From the NCBI RefSeq assembly GCF_037044555.1, contig NZ_CP146275.1:3204501-3268500 (forward strand): a stretch of 64,000 nucleotides of DNA, read 5' to 3'. The position numbers and the translations under genes were made by a program. This stretch comes from Pelagibacterium nitratireducens (GTDB lineage Bacteria > Pseudomonadota > Alphaproteobacteria > Rhizobiales > Devosiaceae). Below, in pieces: positions 8,448 to 16,504 of this stretch (position 1 is the stretch's first letter; the number at the start of each line of letters is the position of its first letter). Below the pieces are notes generated by a model. The model worked only from the letters and a program-made list of their open reading frames with translations. It was not told the DNA's origin and ran no database searches.

Positions 8448-9080
8448 ATGCATATTGCCGATGGCGCACTTTCAGGTCCGGTTCTGATTGCAGGGGGCGT
8501 TCTCAGTCTTGCCGGGTTGACCATCGGCCTGCGCAAGCTCGACATGGAAACCATCCCGGCGACCGGCGTTCTCAGTGCGACGTTCTTTGTTGCCTCTCTG
8601 ATTCATTTCCCAGTCGGGGCGTCGAGCGTGCACCTTATAATGAACGGGCTGGCCGGCCTCGTGCTCGGCTGGGCGGCCTTTCCAGCACTGGCCGTGGCAC
8701 TCCTATTGCAGGCAGTGTTTTTCGGATTTGGCGGCATAACCGTTCTTGGGATCAATACGTTCAACATCGCGGCGGCAGCGGTACTGATGCACTATGTGTG
8801 CCGCCGAGGGGTCATGGCCAGTTCACCGTCGATAGCCGCCATGTGGGGTGCCGCCGCAGGGGCCGGTGCCATTGTCGTGACCACGGTTCTTGTGGCGCTA
8901 TCGCTGGCGCTTTCCGGCGAGCAGTTCATTCCCGCTGCGCAAATTACCGTGCTCGTCCATATTCCAGTGATGATCATAGAAGGAGCCGTGACCGCCGCAG
9001 CGGTCTATCTCGTACGCAAAGTCAAACCCGAGCTGTTCACCGCCATTTCGAGCCTGAATGGAAGGGCGCGCCATGGCTAG
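8448..9080 (+). CDS. nikM: NikM/CbiM substrate-binding (S) component of a nickel/cobalt ECF importer
   Basis: A 210-residue integral membrane protein with about six hydrophobic segments. It starts MHIADG, the hallmark of CbiM/NikM, in which the N-terminal amine and His2 bind the metal. PVGASSVHLIMNGLAGLVLGW supplies the second conserved His. Lone CbiM proteins run about 210-230 residues. The ribosome site GGGAGG precedes ATG 8448. No cobalamin riboswitch precedes the operon, an RcnR-like sensor does, and HupE follows, so nickel is the likelier metal, though cobalt cannot be excluded. The stop overlaps the next gene. Confidence 0.9.
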   Translation: MHIADGALSGPVLIAGGVLSLAGLTIGLRKLDMETIPATGVLSATFFVASLIHFPVGASSVHLIMNGLAGLVLGWAAFPALAVALLLQAVFFGFGGITVLGINTFNIAAAAVLMHYVCRRGVMASSPSIAAMWGAAAGAGAIVVTTVLVALSLALSGEQFIPAAQITVLVHIPVMIIEGAVTAAAVYLVRKVKPELFTAISSLNGRARHG

Positions 9081-9660
9081 AGTTTTCCTGCGCCTTTCTG
9101 TCCTGCTTGTCGCGCTAACTTTCAGCTGGGAGGCCATGGCGCATAACCTTATCCTCGAAGCTTACCCTTTCGGCGGAGAAATTGCCGGTGAAGCATTTTT
9201 TTCCGACGGGGTTCTTGTGGGTGAGGCTACGATCGAGGTTCTGGACCTCGACGGCAGGGTCTTGAGCGAAGTCATAACGGATCAAAGCGGCAGCTTCTCT
9301 TATACGCCCGATGGGTCGGGGACCCTGTCCTTCCGGCTCGACGCGGGTGCCGGCCATGTTGCCGAGGCCAGTGTCGAGGTGCCCGATGCCGCCGGCACCA
9401 TGACGACAAATGTCGAGACGACCGTTTCCGCGGCCACCGGGCCCGACAGCGATATGGCCGCTGCTCTCGACGGCTTGGTGGCGCGAGAAATTTCAGGATT
9501 GCAGGCCCAGATTGAAGACTATCAGGCGCGCAACGATTTTCTCAACGTAGTGGCCGCGATTGGCATCCTGGCTGGAGTGATCGGGTTCGGCTTGTTCGGG
9601 CTGGGCTACAGAATTGCCGGTGCGGCGCCGCGCCATCGCGGCCGGGATACCGATCGATGA
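9073..9660 (+). CDS. nikL: NikL-like exported, C-terminally anchored protein (copy 2)
   Basis: A 195-residue paralogue of the protein at 7860-8432. The signal peptide ends WEAMA; the mature N-terminus is HNLILEAYPFGG, then AFFSDGVLVGEATIEV, SGSFSYTPDG, LSFRLDAGAGHVAEASV, a Thr/Ala-rich linker, a short coiled helix and a C-terminal transmembrane helix. The start is taken at ATG 9073, which has GGAAGGG just before it and overlaps the NikM stop; an in-frame ATG at 9058 is the alternative. Its stop overlaps nikQ (ATGA). Two NikL-like genes bracketing NikM is an uncommon arrangement. Confidence 0.78.
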   Translation: MARVFLRLSVLLVALTFSWEAMAHNLILEAYPFGGEIAGEAFFSDGVLVGEATIEVLDLDGRVLSEVITDQSGSFSYTPDGSGTLSFRLDAGAGHVAEASVEVPDAAGTMTTNVETTVSAATGPDSDMAAALDGLVAREISGLQAQIEDYQARNDFLNVVAAIGILAGVIGFGLFGLGYRIAGAAPRHRGRDTDR

Positions 9661-10439
9661 GCATGGTACTCGAAGCAGGCGGGGCAGCACCGGCCGAGCC
9701 AGGAGAGCTGCTGAGCGTCGATCCCCGGTTCCGCATCGTGGCGGTCGGCGGCTTCGCCATCGTCGTGATCAGCCTCGACAGCTTTGGCGCACTGGGCGTA
9801 GCGCTGGCAGTCGCACTCGCAACCCTTATCCAGGCCCGCCTGCCGCTGGCCCGAACCGTGCGGCAGGTGGCAACCGTCGATACCTTCATGGTCTTCGTCA
9901 TCATCAGCATGCCCTTTACCATTCCCGGCACGCCCCTGCTGAATGTGATGGGATTGACCGCAAGCTGGGAGGGCCTTTGGGAGGCCCTGCGCATAACGCT
10001 AAAGGCCAATGCGGTCGTCCTGGCCATGCTGACGCTGGTGGGCACGATCGGTCCGGTCGAACTTGGACATGCGCTGGCCCGGCTCAAGGTGCCGCATGCC
10101 TTCGTTCACCTGTTGCTGTTCACCATCCGCTATATCGAAGTCCTGCATGCCGAACACGGGCGGCTGCGTATTGCCATGCGAACGCGCTGTTTCGTGGCAG
10201 GGACAAACGTTCACACGTTGAAGACCTTCGGCTACCTCATTGGCATGTTGCTGATCCGCGCGCTCGAGCGTTCCGAACGCATCATGGCGGCGATGCGATG
10301 CCGGGGGTTCAATGGGACTTTCCCGCTCATTCACACGGAGCAATTTTCTCCACGTCGAGATCTGGGCTTTGCGTTCGGCGTTGTCGCCCTGTGTTGCGCC
10401 TTGATCGGGCTGGAGGTGTCACATGTCCTATCATTTTGA
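9657..10439 (+). CDS. nikQ: NikQ/CbiQ transmembrane (T) component of the ECF importer
   Basis: A 260-residue membrane protein coupling the ATPase to NikM. Hydrophobic segments lie near residues 28-50, 72-92, 115-130, 150-165 and at the C-terminus. The conserved coupling motifs are present: one arginine-containing helix with RLRIAMRTRCF and a second with ERSERIMAAMRCRGFNG (the A-R-G type signature of ECF T components). It overlaps nikL by 4 bases and nikO by 17. Confidence 0.9.
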   Translation: MSMVLEAGGAAPAEPGELLSVDPRFRIVAVGGFAIVVISLDSFGALGVALAVALATLIQARLPLARTVRQVATVDTFMVFVIISMPFTIPGTPLLNVMGLTASWEGLWEALRITLKANAVVLAMLTLVGTIGPVELGHALARLKVPHAFVHLLLFTIRYIEVLHAEHGRLRIAMRTRCFVAGTNVHTLKTFGYLIGMLLIRALERSERIMAAMRCRGFNGTFPLIHTEQFSPRRDLGFAFGVVALCCALIGLEVSHVLSF

Positions 10440-11106
10440 ACTCCAAGACGTTCATTTCTCCTATCCCGGCAGCCATGCGCCAGTGCTGTGCGGGGTGGAC
10501 CTGCAGCTTGCCGCGGGTGAACGGCTTTGCCTGAACGGGCCAAATGGGTCGGGCAAGTCGACGCTGTTGCAATTGCTTGTCGGCTTGCGTCGCCCCACCC
10601 AAGGCACGATTAAGGCGTTCGGGACCATCCCGTCGAGCGAGGCAGACTTCCGCATGGTGCGCTGCCGGGCCGGCTACGTGTTCCAGGATCCCGACGACCA
10701 GCTCTTTTCACCCACCGTGCACGAAGACGTTGCGTTCGGTCCGCTCAATATCGGTAAGTCGCAAGAAGAAGCCCAAGCCATAGTCGTCCGGGTCCTCGAG
10801 CAGTTGGGGCTTTCGGGCTTTGAAAACCGCATTACTTACAAGCTGTCGGGTGGGGAGCGCCGGCTTGTCTCGTTGGCGACAGTACTCGCCATGGACCCTG
10901 AGGTGCTGATCCTTGACGAACCGACCAATGCCCTTGACGAGCACACCACCGAGCGGCTGACCCGAATTCTTCTTTCGTTGCCCCAATCGATGATAATCGT
11001 TTCCCACGACCCCGGTTTCCGGCAGGCCGTTCGGACGCGCGAGGTGTTCATGCAGGCGGGTCGCGTCGCGGTGGAGCGGACTGTGGCCTCGGGGGCGCGG
11101 CATTAG
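10423..11106 (+). CDS. nikO: NikO/CbiO ATPase of the ECF nickel/cobalt importer
   Basis: A 227-residue ABC ATPase. Walker A is NGPNGSGKST (about residues 39-48), the Q-loop VFQDPDDQLFSPTVHEDVAFGP is typical of ECF A-subunits, and the signature LSGGERRLVSLATVLAMDP is followed by Walker B VLILDEP and switch SHD. It is the final gene of the operon and powers NikM/NikQ. The start lies inside nikQ. Confidence 0.92.
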   Translation: MSYHFELQDVHFSYPGSHAPVLCGVDLQLAAGERLCLNGPNGSGKSTLLQLLVGLRRPTQGTIKAFGTIPSSEADFRMVRCRAGYVFQDPDDQLFSPTVHEDVAFGPLNIGKSQEEAQAIVVRVLEQLGLSGFENRITYKLSGGERRLVSLATVLAMDPEVLILDEPTNALDEHTTERLTRILLSLPQSMIIVSHDPGFRQAVRTREVFMQAGRVAVERTVASGARH

Positions 11107-11112
11107 AGAGAG

Positions 11113-11136
11113 CGACGGCGTGAAGTCACGCCGTCG
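11113..11136 (+). terminator. Hairpin after the nik operon
   Basis: CGACGGCGTGA (11113-11123) and TCACGCCGTCG (11126-11136) form a perfect 11-bp inverted repeat starting 7 bases after the nikO stop. There is no T-run, so a partial terminator or processing hairpin. Confidence 0.5.
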
Positions 11137-11150
11137 AACATGGCCCTGTC

Positions 11151-11160
11151 CTGCACGAAG
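11151..11160 (+). promoter_or_regulatory. CTGCACGAAG element upstream of hupE
   Basis: A member of the recurring CTGCACRAA family, 117 bases before the hupE start, followed by a related TTGCACAGAAC. Confidence 0.35.
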
Positions 11161-11276
11161 CTTGCACAGAACGGCACATTCTTCTGTTTTTGCCGATTGT
11201 GCGGCTCCAGGTTCGGTGAAAAACTTCGAAGTCGAGAAATATACGCCAAGCCACAATCACAGAGAACTTTGAGCCA

Positions 11277-11915
11277 ATGTTGAGCATTATTCGGCCATTG
11301 TTGGCGAGCGCCATTGCAATCTTTTCTGTCGCCACACCCGCTCTCGCGCACCACGCTCTTGGCGGACGGCAACCGATCAATTTCGGCGAAGGCTTTTTCT
11401 CCGGGCTGGCCCACCCGATCATCAATTTCGACCACTTTGCCTTTATCGTTGCGGTGGGTGTGTTTGCTGCCGTAACCCAGGCATCGAAGTTCCAGCCGGC
11501 GTGGTTCGTGGGGGGTACCATACTGGGTTGCCTGCTGATGCTGAGCGGGAACGCGATCCCCTTCAATGCCTGGCTGGTTCACGCCGCGCTGCTAGCGCTG
11601 GGTCTGGCCCTGGCGTTTGGCAAGCCATGCATGCGCTTTGTCGATACCGGCGCGTTCGTTCTGGCCGGCATTCTGCACGGCGGCCTCTACGCCCAGGCGA
11701 TCGTGGGCAGCGTCACGGTTTCCATCAGCGGCTACCTGCTCGGCTTTGCCATAATCCAGGCCGTGGTTGCGACCGGTGCGATGTTTGCCGCCTTCATGCT
11801 GTGGCGGGGCGATGAGCTCTATGCCAACGCCCGCGTCGTCGGCGGCATGGTTGCCGGCGTTGGCCTGACCGTAATGGTGCAGGCCGGCGTGGCAGCCATG
11901 TTTCCGAACCTTTAG
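11277..11915 (+). CDS. hupE: HupE/UreJ family nickel permease
   Basis: A 212-residue membrane protein with a cleavable signal peptide ending PALA and a mature N-terminus HHALGG. The family motif GLAHPIINFDHFAFIVAVGVFA (His and Asp of the nickel site) is present, followed by about five more hydrophobic helices. HupE proteins import Ni2+ for hydrogenase or urease assembly; neither enzyme is in the window. Its position after the NikKLMQO-type operon makes this locus a double nickel-acquisition block. Its own promoter probably lies in 11107-11276. Confidence 0.87.
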   Translation: MLSIIRPLLASAIAIFSVATPALAHHALGGRQPINFGEGFFSGLAHPIINFDHFAFIVAVGVFAAVTQASKFQPAWFVGGTILGCLLMLSGNAIPFNAWLVHAALLALGLALAFGKPCMRFVDTGAFVLAGILHGGLYAQAIVGSVTVSISGYLLGFAIIQAVVATGAMFAAFMLWRGDELYANARVVGGMVAGVGLTVMVQAGVAAMFPNL

Positions 11916-11938
11916 CGCGCGGCTGGCGGAATTTTTCG

Positions 11939-12409
11939 GTGCGGCTCTCCAAACAAACCAATTATGCAGTTCGGACGCTGGTCTACTGTGCAGTGCACGC
12001 CCCCGAGCTCAGCCGTGTCGCCGATATCGCAAAAGTGTTCGGCATCTCGGACATGTTCCTGTTCAAGATCATTTTTCCGATCACCAAGAACGGAGTCCTC
12101 GAAACCGTCCGCGGCCGGCGCGGCGGCATAAGGCTGGCCAGACGGCCTGAGGATATCAATCTACTCGATGTCATGCGCTTTACCGAGGACGGGTTCGAGC
12201 TTTCCGAGTGTTTCGGCCACGAGCGCGAAACCTGTCCCTTCCGCGATCGCTGCGCCTATACCAAGGCACTCGACAGAGCCCTCGACGCGTTCTTTAATGT
12301 GCTTGCCGAATATACGATTGCCGACCTCGCCAACAATCCGCGCATGCTCGAAACCGCCCTCGGGATTAATACGCTGGAAAAAGGCCGCGGCTTGGTACGT
12401 CAAGGCTGA
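11939..12409 (+). CDS. rirA: Rrf2 family regulator, RirA-like iron-responsive repressor
   Basis: A 156-residue winged-helix regulator starting at GTG 11939. MRLSKQTNYAVRTLVYCA and GGIRLARRPEDINLLDVMRFTEDGF are close to RirA of rhizobia (from memory). Three cysteines in SECFGHERETCPFRDRC sit where Rrf2 proteins bind an Fe-S cluster. RirA represses iron-uptake genes in iron-replete cells. It is 23 bases downstream of hupE, so it may be transcribed with it, linking iron and nickel status. Confidence 0.85.
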   Translation: MRLSKQTNYAVRTLVYCAVHAPELSRVADIAKVFGISDMFLFKIIFPITKNGVLETVRGRRGGIRLARRPEDINLLDVMRFTEDGFELSECFGHERETCPFRDRCAYTKALDRALDAFFNVLAEYTIADLANNPRMLETALGINTLEKGRGLVRQG

Positions 12410-12499
12410 CGACTGTCATTCCAGTTCGCCCAGCCGAGGATCTCTCACGACAGTAGCTAAATGTCGCCGACCGGACGACTGCAGTCGGCAGAAGCGAAA

Positions 12500-12525
12500 G
12501 GGGCCGGCGATCGCTCGCCAGCCCC
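12500..12525 (-). terminator. Terminator of the ring-cleavage dioxygenase gene
   Basis: GGGGCCGGCGA (12500-12510) and TCGCCAGCCCC (12515-12525) form a stem with one mismatch. Read on the minus strand it is followed by TTTCGC. It may also serve the converging rirA-like gene. Confidence 0.65.
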
Positions 12526-12546
12526 TGACCGTGATTCAGATGGCTT

Positions 12547-13512
12547 TTATCGAGGAACCTTGATCGGCTCAAGCGGCGCGACGATTTCGGCGCGGCGATC
12601 TTCGAACCAGGGCGGCAGCATCAGGTTCTTGCCCAGCTCTTCGAGAGGTTCGTCGGTCGTAAAGCCGATATCGCAGGTTGCGAATTCGGTCAGGATTCCC
12701 CCCGGCGAACGGCAATAGACCGAATGAAAGTAGTTCCGGTCCTTTTGCTCGGAGGCGTCGGTGTAGCCCAGACCCTCGAGCCAGTCCTTGAGCATCTTCT
12801 GGGTGTCGTCATTTTCGACCTGGAAGGCGACGTGATGCACTGTGCCTTCACCGAACGTCCAGGAACCCTGCGGTGTGTCGGCATCTTCACGCAGGATCAC
12901 TGTCTTGCAGGGGCCACCGCCGTTGATTTCGTACTGGTGGTAGTTGTCTTCCTGGCCGGTTTTTTCAAAGCCCAACGCATCGACCAAATAGGCTTCCATG
13001 GATGGGATTTCGCGAACCGTCATCACGACATTGTTGAAACCCTTGACCGAATTGGCCTCGGAAATTTCGTTGGTGGTCCAGCCTTTCCGACTGTCACGGT
13101 TGTCGCCGACCACTTCGTAACCCAGGCCGACGGGATCTTCGAAATAGATCCGATCCCTGCCGAACAGGCGTTTGACGCCCGAATTCTTGACACCGTGGCG
13201 CTCGAGGTGCTGCGCCCAGAAGTCAAGGCTGTCCTCGGCAACGCTATAAGCCGTCACGGCAACCTGACCGGTCCCCTTGCGTCCCTTCCGGCCATCCTGA
13301 CGATAGGGAAATGTCGTCATCACGGTGCCGATTTCGGCATCGGCGTTGGCGTAGTAGAGGTGATAGATCGGGACCTGGCCGTCAAACAGAACGGTCTGCT
13401 TTATCATACGCTGGCCTACGACCTGCGTCAGGAAATCGATGTCCTCCTGGGCTCCGCCCACGCACGATGTAACGTGGTGGATACCCTTAACGAGCTTATG
13501 TTCGTCGCGCAT
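12547..13512 (-). CDS. PcpA/LinE-like hydroquinone 1,2-dioxygenase (VOC ring-cleaving dioxygenase)
   Basis: A 321-residue two-module vicinal-oxygen-chelate dioxygenase. It resembles PcpA/LinE, which open (chloro)hydroquinones to maleylacetate-type products: LVKGIHHVTSCVGGAQEDIDFLTQVVGQRMIKQT, PIYHLYYANA and GTVMTTFPYR near the N-terminus. The Fe(II) ligands fit His13 (GIHHVT), the second His of TVHHVAF, and Glu in GGILTEFAT. A CTGCACGAAAC motif lies 182 bases upstream at 13694. With maleylacetate reductase encoded close by, the product has an obvious next enzyme. Whether the substrate is chlorinated cannot be told. AAAGG precedes ATG 13512. Confidence 0.87.
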   Translation of the reverse strand: MRDEHKLVKGIHHVTSCVGGAQEDIDFLTQVVGQRMIKQTVLFDGQVPIYHLYYANADAEIGTVMTTFPYRQDGRKGRKGTGQVAVTAYSVAEDSLDFWAQHLERHGVKNSGVKRLFGRDRIYFEDPVGLGYEVVGDNRDSRKGWTTNEISEANSVKGFNNVVMTVREIPSMEAYLVDALGFEKTGQEDNYHQYEINGGGPCKTVILREDADTPQGSWTFGEGTVHHVAFQVENDDTQKMLKDWLEGLGYTDASEQKDRNYFHSVYCRSPGGILTEFATCDIGFTTDEPLEELGKNLMLPPWFEDRRAEIVAPLEPIKVPR

Positions 13513-13693
13513 GTTATACCTTTTCTGTACCGGACTATCGCCGGACCTCTTTGCGATTGTCTCTTCCCAAGCCGCCCGCCAGTGCTTTGGCGACAGCTCT
13601 CAACCGGATAGGGCAAGGGCTTGGCTTTCCCACATCCATGAGAAAACTTAACCAGTGGACCAGGAGCGGACCTGCATAATCCGCTACGAAGTT

Positions 13694-13703
13694 CTGCACG
13701 AAA
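13694..13703 (+). promoter_or_regulatory. CTGCACGAAAC element upstream of the PcpA-like gene
   Basis: A member of the shared motif family, oriented opposite to the minus-strand gene at 12547-13512. The rest of the gap 13513-13804 shows no gene. Confidence 0.4.
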
Positions 13704-13804
13704 CAACCCAATACCCCGCCGATGCGCAAGCAACTGAAAATACAAGGCTTTTCACCTCGGCGATGGTCGTTGAGCGCCTGTCGAAGTGCCGTGGCTGTGA
13801 CGCC

Positions 13805-14920
13805 CTACTCCCTGTCGTCACGCTCCAGGCGCTTACGCGTCGGGAAAAGGCGGATGTTGGTTGCCGAAGAGAACATTCCCCACAACCCTTTGGGCGCAAA
13901 CAGCATCATGACAATGGCAAGCAGCCCCAGGAACATCAGATACCAGGGTCCGAAAGACGAGAACCATGAACGCAGAAGCACGAACACAATGGCCCCGATG
14001 ATCGGCCCCTCAATGGTACCCAATCCTCCGATAACCACGATGAAGATGACGTAGGCCGTCCAGTCGATCACAGAGAAGGCGGCATCGGGGGAGACGCGCG
14101 CCTGCTGGAGGAAATAGAGCGCACCGATCAAGCCGGCACCGAAGGCAGCGAAGACATAGACAAGGAACTTGGTGCCGTTGATATCGATCCCGACGCTTTC
14201 GGCGGCGATCTCGCCATCCTTGATAGCCGAGAGCGCCAGTCCCAACCGCGAGCGCAGCATGAAATAGGCGACGATGACGATCATCGCCACCACGGCCAGG
14301 GCACCCCAATAAATGACGATCTCGCGCGCGGCGGCCGACCGCACACCGAAAAGTTCGGCGGCGAAGTCGAGCCCGATCATCTCGGAGGTGGCAGAGCGCG
14401 GCAGCGCCGTGCCGGTACCGCCGCCGAGTGCGGGCCAGATTGCGGCAATCAGCCTGAACACCTCGGCAACCACCCAGGTGACAACGGCGAAATAGGCGCC
14501 CTGCAGGCGGAAAACCACAAGACCCACCGGAATGGACAGCAGGGCCACAAACACCGCCGAGATCAGCACCGACAAAAGCGGATCCGCCCCCATCATGATG
14601 ACGACGTAAAACATGCCATAGGCCCCCACGCCGACGAAAGCCTGCTGACCAACCGAGATCAGCCCCGCATAGCCGGCGAGCAGGTTCCAGCACTGGGCAA
14701 GGCCGATCAGCATCAGGATCAGAATGAGATCCTGAAGTAGCGCGCGCTCGACAAACCCGGGAGCGGCGAACAGGATCAGGACCACAAGACCCATGATGAC
14801 CATGCCAATCCGAGATGCTTTCGTATCTACAGCGACGCGATAGCGACCCTTGGCGGCGCTCAATGCATCCTTGGCGTGAACGTCTTTGGTGCTGGTGGTG
14901 GTATTTTGTTGTGAACTCAT
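13805..14920 (-). CDS. livM: LivM-type branched-chain/aromatic ABC importer permease
   Basis: About 371 residues with roughly ten hydrophobic helices. LivM marks are QCWNLLAGYAGLISVGQQAFVGVGAYGMFY near the N-terminus and IGGLGTIEGPIIGAIVFVLLRSWF near the C-terminus, ending in FAPKGLWGMF. Start ATG 14920 has GCAGG six bases upstream. A GTG at 14935, next to the livH stop, would add five residues. It is the last gene of macA-livG-livF-livH-livM. In this catabolic setting the cargo is probably an aromatic acid rather than leucine (inference). Confidence 0.9.
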   Translation of the reverse strand: MSSQQNTTTSTKDVHAKDALSAAKGRYRVAVDTKASRIGMVIMGLVVLILFAAPGFVERALLQDLILILMLIGLAQCWNLLAGYAGLISVGQQAFVGVGAYGMFYVVIMMGADPLLSVLISAVFVALLSIPVGLVVFRLQGAYFAVVTWVVAEVFRLIAAIWPALGGGTGTALPRSATSEMIGLDFAAELFGVRSAAAREIVIYWGALAVVAMIVIVAYFMLRSRLGLALSAIKDGEIAAESVGIDINGTKFLVYVFAAFGAGLIGALYFLQQARVSPDAAFSVIDWTAYVIFIVVIGGLGTIEGPIIGAIVFVLLRSWFSSFGPWYLMFLGLLAIVMMLFAPKGLWGMFSSATNIRLFPTRKRLERDDRE

Positions 14921-14935
14921 GGTGTGCCTGCGCAC

Positions 14936-15793
14936 CTATTGTTTGGGGAACAGGCCACGCGGCCTGAACAGGATAATCAGCAGAAAAACGATGTGACCAG
15001 CCAGTATCTGGTACTGGGGGTGGATCGCAGCGCCAATAGCTTGGGACACGCCGAGAATGACGCCTCCGGCCAGCGTCCCCCAAAGACTGCCCAGTCCGCC
15101 GATAACCACGGCTTCGAAGGCGAACAGCAGTCGTGCCGGTCCCTGGGACGGATCGAAATTGGAGCGTGCACCCATGAAGAATGCGGCAATGGCAATCACG
15201 ATGAAGGCAATCCCCATGGCAATAGCAAAGACCTTGTGGGGATTGATGCCCACGATCTGCACATAAGTGCGATTGTCAGAGGTGGCACGCAGCTTACGCC
15301 CCAGTGCGGTCATATAGAAAAGCGCTGAAAGCCCACCGATAACCGCTACTGCAGCCGCGAATGTAAACAGCGGCATGACTCCGACGCTGATACCGCCGAT
15401 TGAAAGGGAGGCCGACTCGATGCCGCCAAGACTGAGCCTGCGGCTGTTGGCGGTGAACCCTTCCAACAACCCGTTCTGGATAATGATCTGCAACCCGAAC
15501 GTGACCAGCAGGGGAACCAGCAGGTTTTCTTCTACCGTTCGATTGAGAATTACCCGCTGCAGCGCCCAGCCCAATGCAAAAAGAAAGGGCAGCGCAATCA
15601 GCATCGCCCAAAAGGGCGGGATAAAAAACGCCGATGACAGCGCCAGGATGACATAGGCGGCAAGAACGATGAAGTCGCCATGCGCGAGGTTGACCAGCCG
15701 CATGACGCCGAAGATCAGCGACAGCCCGGCGGCGTAAAGAGCATAAAGCCCACCCAGCAGCACACCTTGAATGATCGTGTTGATGAACGTCAT
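14936..15793 (-). CDS. livH: LivH-type branched-chain/aromatic ABC importer permease
   Basis: A 285-residue inner-membrane permease: INTIIQGVLLGGLYALYAAGLSLIFGVMRLVNLAHGDFIVLAAY, then the EAA-like cytoplasmic loop AFEAVVIGGLGSLWGTLAGGVILG and a terminal RPRGLFPKQ. It pairs with LivM to form the channel. It lies seven bases after livF in the same minus-strand operon. Confidence 0.92.
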   Translation of the reverse strand: MTFINTIIQGVLLGGLYALYAAGLSLIFGVMRLVNLAHGDFIVLAAYVILALSSAFFIPPFWAMLIALPFLFALGWALQRVILNRTVEENLLVPLLVTFGLQIIIQNGLLEGFTANSRRLSLGGIESASLSIGGISVGVMPLFTFAAAVAVIGGLSALFYMTALGRKLRATSDNRTYVQIVGINPHKVFAIAMGIAFIVIAIAAFFMGARSNFDPSQGPARLLFAFEAVVIGGLGSLWGTLAGGVILGVSQAIGAAIHPQYQILAGHIVFLLIILFRPRGLFPKQ

Positions 15794-15799
15794 AGCCGC

Positions 15800-16504
15800 C
15801 TAAACCCCGAAATATGCGTCTTGTATCTGCTCACGTGTCAGCTCGTTTGGTCTGCCTTCAAGACTGACCCGCCCTTCCATGAAGCAGTACACCCGGTCCG
15901 CAGCGTCGAGCGCCGCGGAGAGGTCCTGCTCGACTATCAATACCGTTGTTCCCCGCCGCTTGATCTCTGCGAGCGCCATATAGACGTCCTTGACGATGGT
16001 TGGGGCCAGCCCGAGGCTGATTTCGTCGCACAGCAGCACCTTGGGGTTGCTCATCAGTGCGCGACCGATGGCAACCATTTGCTGTTGGCCACCCGAGAGG
16101 GTTGTCGAGGGCTGATTACGCCTCTCCTTTAGGATCGGGAACAGGTCATAAATGGCCCGGAGCGTCCATCCGCGGTCCTCGCTCATTCCGTGCGCGCCGA
16201 CCAAGAGGTTTTCCTCGACCGAGAGTGAAGGGAAAAGACGTCGCCCCTCGGGCACAAGCGCCACACCTTTGCGCACCATGTCGAAGGCGGGTGTACCGCC
16301 CACCGATACGCCTTCAAGACGAATCTGTTCGGGCTTTGAGGCGTTGAGCCCGCACAATGCGTTCAGAAACGAAGATTTGCCCGCCCCGTTCGAACCGATG
16401 ATGGCTACCGTTTCGCCGGCATTGACCACCACATCGACGCCGAAAAGCGCCTGGAAGTCACCGTAAAACACTTCGAGATTTTCAGTTTCGAGCAACGCAC
16501 TCAC
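15800..16504 (-). CDS. livF: LivF-type ABC ATPase
   Basis: A 234-residue ATPase: FYGDFQALFGVDVVVNAGETVAIIGSNGAGKSSFLNAL (Walker A), GVALVPEGRRLFPSLSVEENLLVG (typical LivF), LSGGQQQMVAIGRALMSNPKVLLCDEISLGLAP (signature plus Walker B). It overlaps livG by 4 bases. Confidence 0.92.
   Translation of the reverse strand: MSALLETENLEVFYGDFQALFGVDVVVNAGETVAIIGSNGAGKSSFLNALCGLNASKPEQIRLEGVSVGGTPAFDMVRKGVALVPEGRRLFPSLSVEENLLVGAHGMSEDRGWTLRAIYDLFPILKERRNQPSTTLSGGQQQMVAIGRALMSNPKVLLCDEISLGLAPTIVKDVYMALAEIKRRGTTVLIVEQDLSAALDAADRVYCFMEGRVSLEGRPNELTREQIQDAYFGV

Noticed and set aside
8448..11106. Cobalt (cobalamin) importer under a riboswitch
   Set aside because: No cobalamin riboswitch precedes the operon, and hupE plus an RcnR-like sensor are adjacent. 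Nickel is favoured, though cobalt is not excluded.
12724..13611. Open frame of 295 codons on the plus strand
   Set aside because: Antisense to the PcpA-like dioxygenase; no recognisable motif.
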